From Pseudogracilibacillus sp. (GTDB lineage: Bacteria; Bacillota; Bacilli; Bacillales; Amphibacillaceae): 64,000 bases of DNA. This document shows, one piece after another, positions 8,883 to 18,151 of the stretch (the stretch's first letter is position 1; each line of letters opens with the position of its first letter). Under the pieces are notes generated by a model that worked only from the letters and a program-made list of their open reading frames with translations, was not told where the DNA came from and did not search any database. Position numbers and translations under genes: made by a program. The stretch lies in assembly GCA_026169815.1 (NCBI GenBank), contig JAPFDT010000037.1:49778-113777 (forward strand), written 5' to 3'.

Positions 8883-9362
8883 ATGATAACTGATTCAGAT
8901 TATAAGCACTTGGAACGTTGTGTTGAATTAGCAAGGCTTGCACTAGAAAAAGGTGACGAACCATTTGGTTCAGTACTCGTTTCAGCAGAGGGAGAAGTCC
9001 TTTTTGAAGATCATAACCATGTTGCGGGTGGGGATCATACTCAACATCCTGAATTCGCCATTGCACGTTGGGCCGCTACAAACATGACACCTGAAGAGAG
9101 AAAGAAAGCGACAGTCTACACTTCTGGTGAACATTGTCCGATGTGCGCCGCAGCTCATGGCTGGGTTGGATTAGGAAGGATTGTCTATGCAAGTTCCTCT
9201 GAACAACTTGTACAATGGATGAACGAGATGAATGTTGCTCCTGCGCGTGTTCGCAACTTGCCTATTGAAGATGTTATTCGTGATACGACAATAGATGGAC
9301 CTGTACCGATACTAGCAGAACAAGTGAGAAAACTTCATGAACAACTTCATAAGACTGAATAA
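8883..9362 (+). CDS. Nucleoside/nucleobase deaminase of the cytidine deaminase superfamily
   Basis: A 159-residue zinc deaminase. The zinc site is HPE (55-57) and CPMC (85-88) within SGEHCPMCAAAHGWVGLGRIVYASSS. The usual HAE triad is HPE here, which still supplies the zinc His and catalytic Glu and places it in a subgroup apart from TadA and from Bacillus guanine deaminase GuaD. TCTGGAGGG lies upstream of the ATG. It is followed by an AraC regulator and an EamA transporter. The base deaminated is unknown; dCMP, cytosine or guanine-like substrates are possible. Confidence 0.85.
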   Translation: MITDSDYKHLERCVELARLALEKGDEPFGSVLVSAEGEVLFEDHNHVAGGDHTQHPEFAIARWAATNMTPEERKKATVYTSGEHCPMCAAAHGWVGLGRIVYASSSEQLVQWMNEMNVAPARVRNLPIEDVIRDTTIDGPVPILAEQVRKLHEQLHKTE

Positions 9363-9409
9363 ATGATATAGTATGATTTCTTTGATAAATCATTCAGAAA
9401 GGAGTTAAC

Positions 9410-10111
9410 ATGACTAGCAGTAATCATTTAATTTGTGAAAGAAGATCTTACTCTAAAGAATATACAGCACATGAACATGATTTTGGCCAATTTCTGTTTC
9501 CATTACAAGGGTCTTTAGATATTGAAACGAAATGGCAAGAGATAAACCTTAATTCAGACTACTGCTTCTATCTTCCACCTAAGTGTCATCATAACTATCG
9601 TTCAAAGGATAGGAATGAATTTTTAATCTTAGACATTCCTACACAATATTTACCTGAAGATACAGGCAGTACATACATCCAGGTCGATCAACAATGGACA
9701 GCAATTCGTTATTTATTATTAGAAGAAGCAACAAATCCAAACAGCACTGCTTCGTTAACAAACTTAGCAATGTATGTAACAAGCAAATTAAAATCATCTG
9801 TTGCTCCTTCTATTGACTATATTCATCAACATTTTAAACAGCCAATTAGCGTAGAAACATTAGCAAAGATAGAACACTATCATCCTGTTTATTATTCAAC
9901 ATGGTTTAAAAAACTAACTGGAAAAAGCCCAACGACTTATATTGCAGAACTTCGCCTGAAAGAAGCTCGACAATTATTACTTTCAACGTCATGGTCTATA
10001 TCGAGAATAAGTGAGGAAATTGGCTTTGGGAATGCATCCTCTTTTACACGCTGGTTTGTTCATTGGGAAGGTATTTCGCCACAAACATATAGAAATCTTA
10101 ATAATAGATAA
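9410..10111 (+). CDS. AraC-family transcriptional regulator
   Basis: Residues about 1-100 form a small cupin-like sensor (HEHDFGQFLFPLQGSLDIET and YFLPPKCHHNY-type region). Residues about 135-233 carry the paired AraC helix-turn-helix motifs, with PISVETLAKIEHYHPVYYSTWFKKLTGKSP, then ISRISEEIGFGNASSFTRWFVHWEGISPQTYR. It sits 47 bp after the deaminase and 90 bp before an EamA transporter and may regulate one or both. A clear AAAGGAG lies 8 bases before the ATG. Confidence 0.9.
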   Translation: MTSSNHLICERRSYSKEYTAHEHDFGQFLFPLQGSLDIETKWQEINLNSDYCFYLPPKCHHNYRSKDRNEFLILDIPTQYLPEDTGSTYIQVDQQWTAIRYLLLEEATNPNSTASLTNLAMYVTSKLKSSVAPSIDYIHQHFKQPISVETLAKIEHYHPVYYSTWFKKLTGKSPTTYIAELRLKEARQLLLSTSWSISRISEEIGFGNASSFTRWFVHWEGISPQTYRNLNNR

Positions 10112-10201
10112 AAAGAATGTTAAATTCAGTAAAGATTTTTTTAATAAAGTCTTTTAACATGGATATCAATGTGCTTTTTATATTTTATTGAGGTGAGATA
10201 T

Positions 10202-11080
10202 GTGATAGGTAGATTAGCTCCTTTTTTAATATTAATGGCAGCAATACTTTGGGGAACAACTGGAACAGCCCAAGCCTTTGCGCCAACTACAGCTCATCCT
10301 ATTGCCATTGGAGCAACACGTTTAGCAGTAGGTGGATTATTTCTATTTCTTATTTTGCTCATAACTGGGAAAGTAGACTTCCGCAATTGGCCAATTAAAA
10401 CAACTATACTAGCTGCTTTAAGTATGGCGCTGTATCAACCATTATTTTTCTCAGCAGTTTCTGTCACAGGAGTAGCTGTCGGTACAGTTGTAGCAATTGG
10501 AAGTGCGCCTATTTTATCCGGGGTCATTGAGTGGGCTTTCCTAAAAAGGCGTCCGACACTCGTTTGGTGGGGAGCTACTTTATTATCCATTGCAGGGTGT
10601 CTCATGTTATTTATGGACAAAGAATCTGTTTATGCTGATCCAATAGGTATTCTTATGGCAATTGGAGCAGGATTAGCGTTTGCTAGTTATACAGTAATTA
10701 GTAGAGATATGGTTGGTAATCATTCATCTTTATCCGTCGTCGCCGTTGTATTTACACTTAGTGCTATTTTTCTAGCTCCTTTTCTGTTTATCTTTTATAT
10801 GTCTTGGATTGCAAATCTGCGTGGTATAACTGTCAGTATTCATCTAGGTGTCATTGCAACTGGTATTGCTTATTTGCTATTTGCTAGAGGGTTAATTTAT
10901 GTTCCTTCCTCAACGGCAGTGACACTTGCTTTAGCAGAACCTTTAACAGCCGCATTGTTAGGAGTTTTTCTAGTTGGAGAAACTTTGCATGTCACTGCTT
11001 GGTTGGGTATTTGTTTATTAATGCTTGGTATCGGCATTTTAATATGGTCATCAAGGCGTGCTACTAGTACAGCGTCATGA
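10202..11080 (+). CDS. EamA/DMT-superfamily metabolite transporter
   Basis: A ten-helix drug/metabolite transporter with two EamA repeats: LAPFLILMAAILWGTTGTAQAFAP at the N-terminus and DPIGILMAIGAGLAFASYTVISRDMV mid-protein. The open frame begins at an ATG at 10169, but the GTG at 10202 is chosen because GAGGTGAG lies 5 bases upstream and the earlier codons overlap that site. Likely an exporter. Its substrate is not evident; proximity to a deaminase and an AraC regulator suggests a small metabolite or nucleobase. Confidence 0.86.
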   Translation: MIGRLAPFLILMAAILWGTTGTAQAFAPTTAHPIAIGATRLAVGGLFLFLILLITGKVDFRNWPIKTTILAALSMALYQPLFFSAVSVTGVAVGTVVAIGSAPILSGVIEWAFLKRRPTLVWWGATLLSIAGCLMLFMDKESVYADPIGILMAIGAGLAFASYTVISRDMVGNHSSLSVVAVVFTLSAIFLAPFLFIFYMSWIANLRGITVSIHLGVIATGIAYLLFARGLIYVPSSTAVTLALAEPLTAALLGVFLVGETLHVTAWLGICLLMLGIGILIWSSRRATSTAS

Positions 11081-11128
11081 TTGATACACATGATAAAAAC
11101 TTTAATATCACCTAGTTCAATCCAAACT

Positions 11129-11359
11129 AAAAAGAGGCTGGGACAAAACCATATTTTCTGTATATGAAAATATAGAATTGAAATAAAGTGTAGGAAATAT
11201 ACGTAGACTCCAGCGGGAGAAAAGAGCAGGTTGAGACCCTGCAAGGCGAAGCCTGAAGCGGCTCAACGCTCGCCCGCGGAAAGCGAAGTATATTTCCGAA
11301 ACGATTATTTAATCAATCCATATTCATATATGACAACAGTTTAGTCACAGCCTCTTTTT
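11129..11359. repeat. Long imperfect hairpin repeat element (copy 1)
   Basis: The outer arms AAAAAGAGGCTGGGAC and GTCACAGCCTCTTTTT lie at the two ends of 231 bp. Inner arms around GGAAATATAC and GTATATTTCC bracket a GC-rich core with CAGCGGGAG and CGCCCGCGGAAAGCG. It is non-coding, lies between the convergent EamA and dus genes and probably also works as a bidirectional terminator. Related elements are at 28433, 63342 and 63643. The core resembles GC-rich intergenic repeats common in Bacillaceae. Confidence 0.7.
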
Positions 11360-11368
11360 ATCATGTTT

Positions 11369-12346
11369 TTATTCCAATTCTGTTTCCATAAACGGCTTAA
11401 TTAACGCACGCACTTCATCGCTCGTTTCAGTTTGCATCAATTCATGCCGTAATTCGCTTGCACCACGAAATCCACGAACATAAATTTTGAAAAAACGACG
11501 CAATGGTTTAAAATAACGTGGTTCCAGTTCTGTTGAATATTTATCATGTAAATCAAGTTGTAACAATAATAATTCTAACAGCTCTTTACTACTATGCTCA
11601 CGTCGCTCTTCCTCAAACGCAAATGGATTTGTAAAAACTCCTCGCCCTATCATCACACCATCAACACCATACTGCTCGACTAATTCCATCCCTTTTGTCC
11701 GATCTGGAATATCGCCATTTATTGTCAATAACGTTTGTGGCGCAATCTCATCGCGAAGCTTTTTTATTTCTGGGATTAACTCCCAATGGGCAGGCACTTC
11801 ACTCATCTCTTTTTTCGTTCGTAAATGGATCGATAAATTGACAATATCTTGTTTAAAAATATGTGTCAGCCAATCACGCCATTCATCAAGCTCTACATAA
11901 CCTAAACGCGTTTTTACACTTACTGGTAGTCCGCCTGCTTTTGCTGCTTGAATAATGTCTGCCGCAAGTTCTGGCTCGCGAATAAGTCCGGCACCTTTCC
12001 CTTTCGTTGCTACATTATGTGCTGGACAGCCCATATTTAAATCAATCCCACGAAAACCAAGCTCTTTCATACCGATACTCATTTCTTTAAAATACTCTGG
12101 CTTATCGCCCCAAATATGCGCAACAATCGGTTGTTCATCCTCTGTAAACGTTAGGCGTCCTCGAACACTCTCTTTTCCTTTAGGATGACAATAACTTTCC
12201 GTATTCGTAAACTCTGTAAAAAACACATCAGGTCGTGCCGCTTCACTTATGACATGACGAAAGACAACATCTGTCACATCTTCCATCGGCGCTAATATAA
12301 AAAATGGCTTCGGTAATTCATGCCAAAAATTTTCTTCCATACTCAC
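11369..12346 (-). CDS. dus: tRNA-dihydrouridine synthase (YfjN/DusB2-like)
   Basis: An FMN-dependent enzyme that reduces uridine to dihydrouridine in tRNA. The N-terminus [18 protein letters not shown], the active-site Cys107 in [28 protein letters not shown] and INGDIPD and [12 protein letters not shown] are all family blocks. The 325-residue length and the opening sequence match the B. subtilis YfjN type rather than the YacF type. AGGGAGGAAAC lies 11 bases before the ATG. It appears to be a single-gene unit. Confidence 0.93.
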   Translation of the reverse strand: MSMEENFWHELPKPFFILAPMEDVTDVVFRHVISEAARPDVFFTEFTNTESYCHPKGKESVRGRLTFTEDEQPIVAHIWGDKPEYFKEMSIGMKELGFRGIDLNMGCPAHNVATKGKGAGLIREPELAADIIQAAKAGGLPVSVKTRLGYVELDEWRDWLTHIFKQDIVNLSIHLRTKKEMSEVPAHWELIPEIKKLRDEIAPQTLLTINGDIPDRTKGMELVEQYGVDGVMIGRGVFTNPFAFEEERREHSSKELLELLLLQLDLHDKYSTELEPRYFKPLRRFFKIYVRGFRGASELRHELMQTETSDEVRALIKPFMETELE

Positions 12347-12534
12347 TTTTGTTTCCTCCCTTTGTAAGACAGATCATCTTACAAACAACACGTATTTATC
12401 ACAATGTTAGCTTTTCTTATGCACTTACTACTTGTACACTTATACCATGCACGACACTCGATTTTCAAGTTTTAATGACTACTGTAGAAAAAGTTTTTAT
12501 ATAACATACTTTTTTTAATACTCTATATAACGAA

Positions 12535-12573
12535 CAAAAAAGTCTAGAAAACAAATTATTCTCTAGACTTTTT
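12535..12573 (-). terminator. Intrinsic terminator after alcohol dehydrogenase
   Basis: AAAAAGTCTAGA and TCTAGACTTTTT form a strong stem about 2 bp past the dehydrogenase stop. A-runs and T-runs on both sides make it potentially bidirectional. The rest of 12347-12534 shows only AT-rich sequence. Confidence 0.8.
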
Positions 12574-12574
12574 A

Positions 12575-13801
12575 TTATATCCGAAACAATATTTTGATTG
12601 ATTCATATTTTTCCCTTTCGCTATTCGCAATGATTGCTTTACGATAATCCTTTAACCGAAACTCATGCGTTACTAATTGTTCTAATGGATAATCAGGATT
12701 GTTTAATAATAATTGTACTAACAATTTTTGTGTAGATATTTCTTGCCCTTGCCAGACTTCTTTTTTTGAATAAGCATGTGTTCCTAATACTGACAATTCA
12801 TTCGCCCAAATAAAAGTCCAATCTAAATTTTTAATCTCGCCAGCGCAGCCGACTAATGTTACTTTTCCGCGTTCCCGCGCCAAGCTTAATGATTGATCTA
12901 AACTGGCTTCACTACCGATACAATCATATACTGCATCAAATCCACCGATGTAAACTTGTTCACCAACTAGTGGTTTATGACTCGTCGTTTGTGGCAATTG
13001 TAACATTATTTGCTTTAATTCTTTCGTATTCGTGATCCCATTATCTACTCCTAGCTCAATTCCAGCTTTTTTCTGGTATTCTAACAAACTTAAATGAGTA
13101 AGTGTACAATTTATTCCTAATAGTCGAATCGCTGCAATGACGGTATAAGCTATCATACCGCCACCAATAATAAGAACATTCTCACCTTCTTTTGGCACTT
13201 GGCGCAAGACAGCATGCAAGCCTACACTTAGTGGTTCAAACAATGCAGCAACTTTATCGGGAATGGCATCAGGTATAGGTACTAACATGGATTTATGCGC
13301 AACAAATGCTTCACTCCACGTTCCTGGTAGCTCACTACAAAATCCAAGTATCATTCCAGCGCCAAATACTTTCGTTCCACTTTTATTGCGACATAAACTT
13401 TGTAAGCCTTGTTCACAAGCTGGACATGGCTTATTAACCCCACGTACTTCGCAATTAATATACGGATCAACTATCACGCGTTGTCCAACTTTTACTTCTT
13501 GTACATTTACACCTACTTCAGTCACGTAACCAACAACTTCATGCCCCATAATGGAGGGAAATGAATTAAACGGGGTTAAGGCAGGAGACGTTTTATAAAA
13601 AATCGCCCCCATATCCGACCCACATAATCCAGAGTAGATTGGTTTAATTTTTACCCAGTCTTCGGTCGGCAGCTTTGGCTCTTTAACCTTTTTGAATGAT
13701 AAAGCAGATGGTTTTCCGTAATACAATGATGGTAATCGTTTTCCAAACGCTTTTGCGGCAACATATTTCGGAACGGTAAAGTTATAAACTATCGCTTTCA
13801 T
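12575..13801 (-). CDS. Zinc-dependent medium-chain alcohol dehydrogenase
   Basis: A 408-residue MDR-family dehydrogenase. The catalytic zinc region is visible (Cys60 in GLCGSDMG, His87-Glu88 in MGHEVVG). Structural zinc cysteines are at 117, 126, 129 and 137 (YINCEVRGVNKPCPACEQGLQSLC). The nucleotide fold has VLIIGGGMIAYTVIAAIRLLG. Its ATG overlaps the stop of the upstream MBL-fold gene by 4 bp, so the two are translationally coupled. With the divergent LysR gene this looks like a small regulated catabolic or detoxification unit. The alcohol or aldehyde substrate is unknown. Confidence 0.9.
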   Translation of the reverse strand: MKAIVYNFTVPKYVAAKAFGKRLPSLYYGKPSALSFKKVKEPKLPTEDWVKIKPIYSGLCGSDMGAIFYKTSPALTPFNSFPSIMGHEVVGYVTEVGVNVQEVKVGQRVIVDPYINCEVRGVNKPCPACEQGLQSLCRNKSGTKVFGAGMILGFCSELPGTWSEAFVAHKSMLVPIPDAIPDKVAALFEPLSVGLHAVLRQVPKEGENVLIIGGGMIAYTVIAAIRLLGINCTLTHLSLLEYQKKAGIELGVDNGITNTKELKQIMLQLPQTTSHKPLVGEQVYIGGFDAVYDCIGSEASLDQSLSLARERGKVTLVGCAGEIKNLDWTFIWANELSVLGTHAYSKKEVWQGQEISTQKLLVQLLLNNPDYPLEQLVTHEFRLKDYRKAIIANSEREKYESIKILFRI

Positions 13802-14919
13802 GTTCGCGTTCCATCTGGTCGTTTAATCACACCGTAAGCTACTTTTTTATGCATAAAGGACGGCTTTGTCCCAACTGCTAAAAGACTCGGCGTTAATTCC
13901 GAACTAGGGAAAAATTGCGGAAACCTTGAATCTTTTGTACTCGGATCTGCCATCAGTTTTTCTTGAATCACTGAATTATATTGTCGGGAAGTATTTTCTA
14001 GAGTATTTCCATTAATAATAACTTCATATTTCGTGTGCTTAGCATATTGCTTTAATCCTGGTATTTTACTATGTTCTGGTGCCATACATTCTGCGGAAAT
14101 CGCATTTTCACTACTTACCCAAATGCCAGTATTTGTATTCACTACGAGCGATTGGTTTCCTTGTGAATGTCCAGGTGTCCACATGATTGCCACACCCGGT
14201 CCTAACAAAATATCGCCTTTTGTAAACATTATTTTATCTAAAGGAATATCATCATACACTTCAGGCTGGTACCACATAGTTTGCAATGGGTGTAGGCATG
14301 GTAAGATGTCCCATTCCTTTTGTTGGACGATTAATTTTGCATTTGGAAAGTATGGCTTTACAGGTTCATTTGGACTTAAATCCGCTTGCGGAGTAGTCGT
14401 CCCTAACCAACGTCTGATATCTTGCGTATGCAAATGATCGTAGGTAATATAATCAATATCTTCTGGTTTTAAACCGACCTTTTTCAAATATCCTTCTACT
14501 GTACCATACGTTTTTGATAAATAACTTTTACCCAACTTTTCTCCGTATTTTTCCATTAATTCTGTATAAAATGGCGTTCCTTCCGCTAACTCTGTTTCAG
14601 TCGGCTCATTTAATAATGTCCATGTACGTCCTTTTGCTTCCCATTGCACAATAAACAGGCGATTCGTAAACCAAATAAACGGTACAGGGCTTTTTCCAGC
14701 ACGCCATAATCCATATTTTGTAGGATAAGGAATTTTAATTAAATCAAATGAATGAAATGCTGATGCCATACCAGTTTCTTTAAACCAACTTTTAAAGGAT
14801 GGAACTACTTCTTTAATAAGTTGTAATTGTTTTCCCGGATTCTCCACCTCATGTGCTTCTTCAAAATGAGGAATTTGTTCAAAAGTATGTTCTTTGTTTA
14901 TCTCTTCCTCTACTTTCAT
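13798..14919 (-). CDS. MBL-fold protein with altered metal motif
   Basis: A 373-residue metallo-beta-lactamase-fold protein. The block YDHLHTQDIRR (residues 160-170) stands where HxHxDH is expected, but positions 4-5 are Gln166-Asp167 instead of Asp-His. TPGHSQGNQSLVV keeps His251, and the later GD is replaced by SE (Glu271). The metal site may therefore be altered or reduced. The second in-frame ATG (14919) is preferred over the one at 14970 because AAAAGGGG lies 8 bases upstream. It is co-translated with the dehydrogenase and divergent from the LysR gene. A lactonase/hydrolase-like role is possible; I do not assign one. Confidence 0.75.
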   Translation of the reverse strand: MKVEEEINKEHTFEQIPHFEEAHEVENPGKQLQLIKEVVPSFKSWFKETGMASAFHSFDLIKIPYPTKYGLWRAGKSPVPFIWFTNRLFIVQWEAKGRTWTLLNEPTETELAEGTPFYTELMEKYGEKLGKSYLSKTYGTVEGYLKKVGLKPEDIDYITYDHLHTQDIRRWLGTTTPQADLSPNEPVKPYFPNAKLIVQQKEWDILPCLHPLQTMWYQPEVYDDIPLDKIMFTKGDILLGPGVAIMWTPGHSQGNQSLVVNTNTGIWVSSENAISAECMAPEHSKIPGLKQYAKHTKYEVIINGNTLENTSRQYNSVIQEKLMADPSTKDSRFPQFFPSSELTPSLLAVGTKPSFMHKKVAYGVIKRPDGTRT

Positions 14920-15051
14920 CGTAATACCCCTTTTCACTTTATGTTTCTCTTCTGAATATTCTAATTTCATTATACAAATGTTCTCCTATCATGTATATTT
15001 AATTATAATTATGTTTACTTAAGTGTTGCTAATAGAAGTGAGGAGATTATA

Positions 15052-15981
15052 ATGAACTTTGAACAATTAACATATATAGTAGAAGTTGCCAATGCTGGCT
15101 CTCTTTCTAAAGCCGCGAAGAAATTATTTATTACTCAATCAGCCATTAGCCAATCAATTACTAGTTTAGAAAAAGAATTAGGTATAAAAATTTTCACCCG
15201 TTCAAGAAATGGCGCTGTGCCAACCATAATTGGTAAAACGGTTATTAAAAAGGCGTTGGAAACATTAGCTAAAATGGAAGAAATAAAAATGGAAGCAACT
15301 GCCGATTATACTTCGATGCATGGGAAATTACGGTTAGGTACTATCCCAAGTCCATTAATGTATTTACCAAAAACATTAGCCGCTTTTCGCAAAATTTATC
15401 CAAACATTAAATTAAATATTTCAGAAGCGTCATCACAATCTATTATTAATGGTATTTTAGCAAACGAACTCGATATTGGTCTGATTGGATTAAGTAAAAA
15501 TGGAGAAGAGTTTCACCATGACGATATTGCTATCAATGTCGTTTTACGCGGGGAAATGATGGTCGCTGCCAGTAAACAATCTCCCTTAGCTTATGCAGAT
15601 TCTATTACACTAAAGGATATTCAGAAATCTTTACTCGTTGTGTATGAAGACGAACGAATGTGGGAATTTCTCGATGAAATAGCTAATAAACATGAGCATG
15701 CAAATATTTTATTTTCAACAAATAATTTAGACGCTATTCGCAATGCCGTAGTAGAAAATTTAGCCATTACGATAGCGCCTGACTATACAATTAAAAGCGA
15801 TCCATTTGTCATGATGGGTAAAGTAGCCGCTCTCAACATTGCCGACTTTCCCCACGACTATCCCGGTATGGCAATCGTCTGGGCAAAATCCCGCAACACT
15901 GCTCTAATCGAACATTTCATTACAAAATTAACATCAGACATAGAGAAATTGAAAAATCCTTTAGATGAGTTAACTATATAA
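15052..15981 (+). CDS. LysR-family transcriptional regulator
   Basis: The winged helix-turn-helix (1-60) reads MNFEQLTYIVEVANAGSLSKAAKKLFITQSAISQSITSLEKELG-like sequence typical of LysR proteins, followed by a two-lobe substrate-binding domain (about 90-300). It is divergent from the MBL-fold/dehydrogenase pair, with about 130 bp between starts, the classic arrangement for LysR control of the opposite operon. GAGGAG lies 7 bases before the ATG. The inducer is unknown. Confidence 0.92.
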   Translation: MNFEQLTYIVEVANAGSLSKAAKKLFITQSAISQSITSLEKELGIKIFTRSRNGAVPTIIGKTVIKKALETLAKMEEIKMEATADYTSMHGKLRLGTIPSPLMYLPKTLAAFRKIYPNIKLNISEASSQSIINGILANELDIGLIGLSKNGEEFHHDDIAINVVLRGEMMVAASKQSPLAYADSITLKDIQKSLLVVYEDERMWEFLDEIANKHEHANILFSTNNLDAIRNAVVENLAITIAPDYTIKSDPFVMMGKVAALNIADFPHDYPGMAIVWAKSRNTALIEHFITKLTSDIEKLKNPLDELTI

Positions 15982-16060
15982 AGGATTGTATCGTTATTTT
16001 GATAGAGCCGAGCGATTTTTGGAAGTAGTGGAGCGAATATTAAACATTTCTGCGCGATTT

Positions 16061-16122
16061 CAATCCACTCTCGCTCGTTTTTATACACCCGCGAGCGTTA
16101 TCAATCCACTCTCGCTCGTTTA
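16061..16122 (-). repeat. Two units of a 41-bp dispersed tandem repeat
   Basis: On the minus strand AAACGAGCGAGAGTGGATTGA occurs twice, at exactly 41-bp spacing, beginning at the stop codon of the SDR gene. A third, degraded unit may extend toward 16000. It shares the period and the ACGAGCGAG core with the array at 22309-22553, and in both places it follows a stop codon in the sense orientation. Confidence 0.7.
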
Positions 16123-16812
16123 ATGATTTTTAATCACAACATGATCTACATTGAGATTTTTTCTTACTTTAATATTGTGCATAATCACATCAGCTATATC
16201 TTCTGGGTCCATCATGTGTTCCATGTTTTCCTCTTCGATAATCCCGTCCCAGAATGGAGTTTTCATGCCACCCATATACGCACTGAATACGTGGATGTCT
16301 GTATCTTTAAGTTCAGCAAGCAAGCTTTCTGTAAAACCGCGTACGCCAAATTTACTTGCACAATAAACTGTTTCTGTTGCCTTTCCTTCTAAACCTGCAG
16401 TTGAAATAACATTAGCAATAACTCCAGCATTGCGCTTCATCATGATTTTCAACACTGCTTGTGTACAAAAAATTGTTCCTTTTAAATTAATGTCGATCAT
16501 CTGATGAACAGCATTTTCATCTAAATTTTCTGCTGTATCAAACACTCCAACTCCAGCATTATTGATTAACATATCAGCAGGACCAACTTCTTCCTTTATA
16601 CTTTGAAACATCGCTTCAACATCTCTTTTCACTGTCACATCTAATGGACAAATCGTATAGTTATCTGTCGTCAATGTTGCTGCTGTTTCCTTTAATTTCT
16701 CCCTCGTTCGTCCAATTAAACAAATATGATGGCCTTCTGCAGCGTACTTCCTTGCCATCGCGGCCCCTAAGCCACTCCCTGCGCCTGTAATTACGATTAC
16801 CTTTTCATCCAT
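16120..16812 (-). CDS. Short-chain dehydrogenase/reductase (SDR)
   Basis: A classical SDR of 230 residues: TGAGSGLG dinucleotide motif (9-16), NNAG (84-87), catalytic Ser137, Tyr150 and Lys154 (VYCASKFGVRGF). This is an NAD(P)-dependent oxidoreductase of YqjQ/YdfG-like size. AGAAGGAGATGG lies upstream of the ATG. It stands alone, with the 41-bp repeat at its 3' end. The substrate cannot be assigned. Confidence 0.88.
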   Translation of the reverse strand: MDEKVIVITGAGSGLGAAMARKYAAEGHHICLIGRTREKLKETAATLTTDNYTICPLDVTVKRDVEAMFQSIKEEVGPADMLINNAGVGVFDTAENLDENAVHQMIDINLKGTIFCTQAVLKIMMKRNAGVIANVISTAGLEGKATETVYCASKFGVRGFTESLLAELKDTDIHVFSAYMGGMKTPFWDGIIEEENMEHMMDPEDIADVIMHNIKVRKNLNVDHVVIKNH

Positions 16813-16972
16813 TAATATCCATCTCCTTCTATATAAAATACGATTACATTTTATTATTATTCACTAATTTGTCTCATATTTCCCTTTACCCTGTTTTTAA
16901 AACATCACTATACTTTACAAGCGAAGCGCCCTTTCGTCATAATGCTCATAGAGAAGATTGGGGGAATCTTTG

Positions 16973-18151
16973 ATGGAACAACATTTTTATCATTTTTTAA
17001 AACCTATTTCACAAGAGTTTACACATACTTTAAAAGAACTGGAGCATGCAATATACTCAAGTCCACGTTCTATGCTGACACATAGTCGTACTTTTATAGA
17101 AGCATTATTACAAAAAATTATGATCCATGAAAATTTAGACGATACTACAGGATTAACGATTATAGAACGTATTCAAAAACTAGAAGAGCATGACTTACTA
17201 ACAGACGATGTCCGCAATGCATTACACGAAGTTCGTAAATTAGGCAATCGCGCTTCACATGACACACGGCCATTCCGCTATTCTGAATCATTAACAGCAT
17301 GGGAACATGTTTATACAATTGTAAAATGGTTCGTGGAAGTATATGGTTCTTACAAAATTGATGTACCTACATATGTCGATCCAGTTATGAAGCGAGAGCA
17401 AACTTATGGATTAGAAGAAATGACTATTCGCTTCCAACAAATTGAAAACTTATTAAAAGAGTCTCTTAAAAAAGAACAACCTAAACAAAGGACGATAGAT
17501 AAAAGTCTACCTCAACAACAAGAAGAAATAAACAAACAGTACCAAAAAAAGCAAACCGCACAAACAGATTCACTATCCGCAACAATGGATATTGCACCAG
17601 GCTTTGTCTCTGTACGAACAATTATATACGGTGATGAGACAGTCGATGTACCTTATTTTTTACGGGATGCCTTTTTGTTACCACAACGATTTGAGCAATC
17701 TGAACGTTTTTTAGTTCGTTTAGGTGGAGTAGAACAAGCAAGATTAATGAGCGAACTACCTCATTCGTTAAATGGATTTCATAATAGAGTAACTCGTTAT
17801 AATGAATCACATTCGCACACCTTTTTTAATGAATTAAAACAGTTTATCGAAGAAGAAATTAGACGGCGCAAATTAATCGAACAACGTCCAGGTGAGTTAT
17901 TTTTATTTTTCTATACAGATGAAATTATTGTTACAGAAGATTTAGGCACTACAGAAATAAATAAAATAAACTTCATTGGTATGCCAAGTCTGATCGATCA
18001 ATTAAATGAAGACGGTATTAACTTTGTGCGAGATTTACCTAAGGAACTACTCATTCTTGGAAAATATAAAGGGGTTGGAAAAGGACGTGTAGAAAGCTTT
18101 TTTAACCAGTTAAAAGATATCCAAACGGCGATAATTAAAAATGATGATTAA
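16973..18151 (+). CDS. DUF4145-like protein of unknown function
   Basis: A 392-residue soluble protein. The first 110 residues (LKELEHAIYSSPRSMLTHSRTFIEALL, then VRNALHEVRKLGNRASHD) resemble the DUF4145 domain found in nucleic-acid and restriction-associated proteins. The middle is Gln/Lys rich (about 150-190) and probably flexible. The C-terminus ends in LPKELLILGKYKGVGKGRVESFF, which looks like a helix-hairpin-helix or HRDC-type nucleic-acid contact. The ATG at 16973 is chosen over the TTG at 16958 because GGGGG lies 8 bases upstream. No operon partner. The link to DNA or RNA is inferred from the ends only. Confidence 0.7.
   Translation: MEQHFYHFLKPISQEFTHTLKELEHAIYSSPRSMLTHSRTFIEALLQKIMIHENLDDTTGLTIIERIQKLEEHDLLTDDVRNALHEVRKLGNRASHDTRPFRYSESLTAWEHVYTIVKWFVEVYGSYKIDVPTYVDPVMKREQTYGLEEMTIRFQQIENLLKESLKKEQPKQRTIDKSLPQQQEEINKQYQKKQTAQTDSLSATMDIAPGFVSVRTIIYGDETVDVPYFLRDAFLLPQRFEQSERFLVRLGGVEQARLMSELPHSLNGFHNRVTRYNESHSHTFFNELKQFIEEEIRRRKLIEQRPGELFLFFYTDEIIVTEDLGTTEINKINFIGMPSLIDQLNEDGINFVRDLPKELLILGKYKGVGKGRVESFFNQLKDIQTAIIKNDD

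Noticed and set aside
8883..9362. Assignment as guanine deaminase GuaD or TadA
   Set aside because: The HPE triad and surrounding residues differ from both, and a clear TadA exists at 58312.
10897..11244. Minus-strand 115-codon frame
   Set aside because: It overlaps the EamA gene and the hairpin repeat and has no protein family character.
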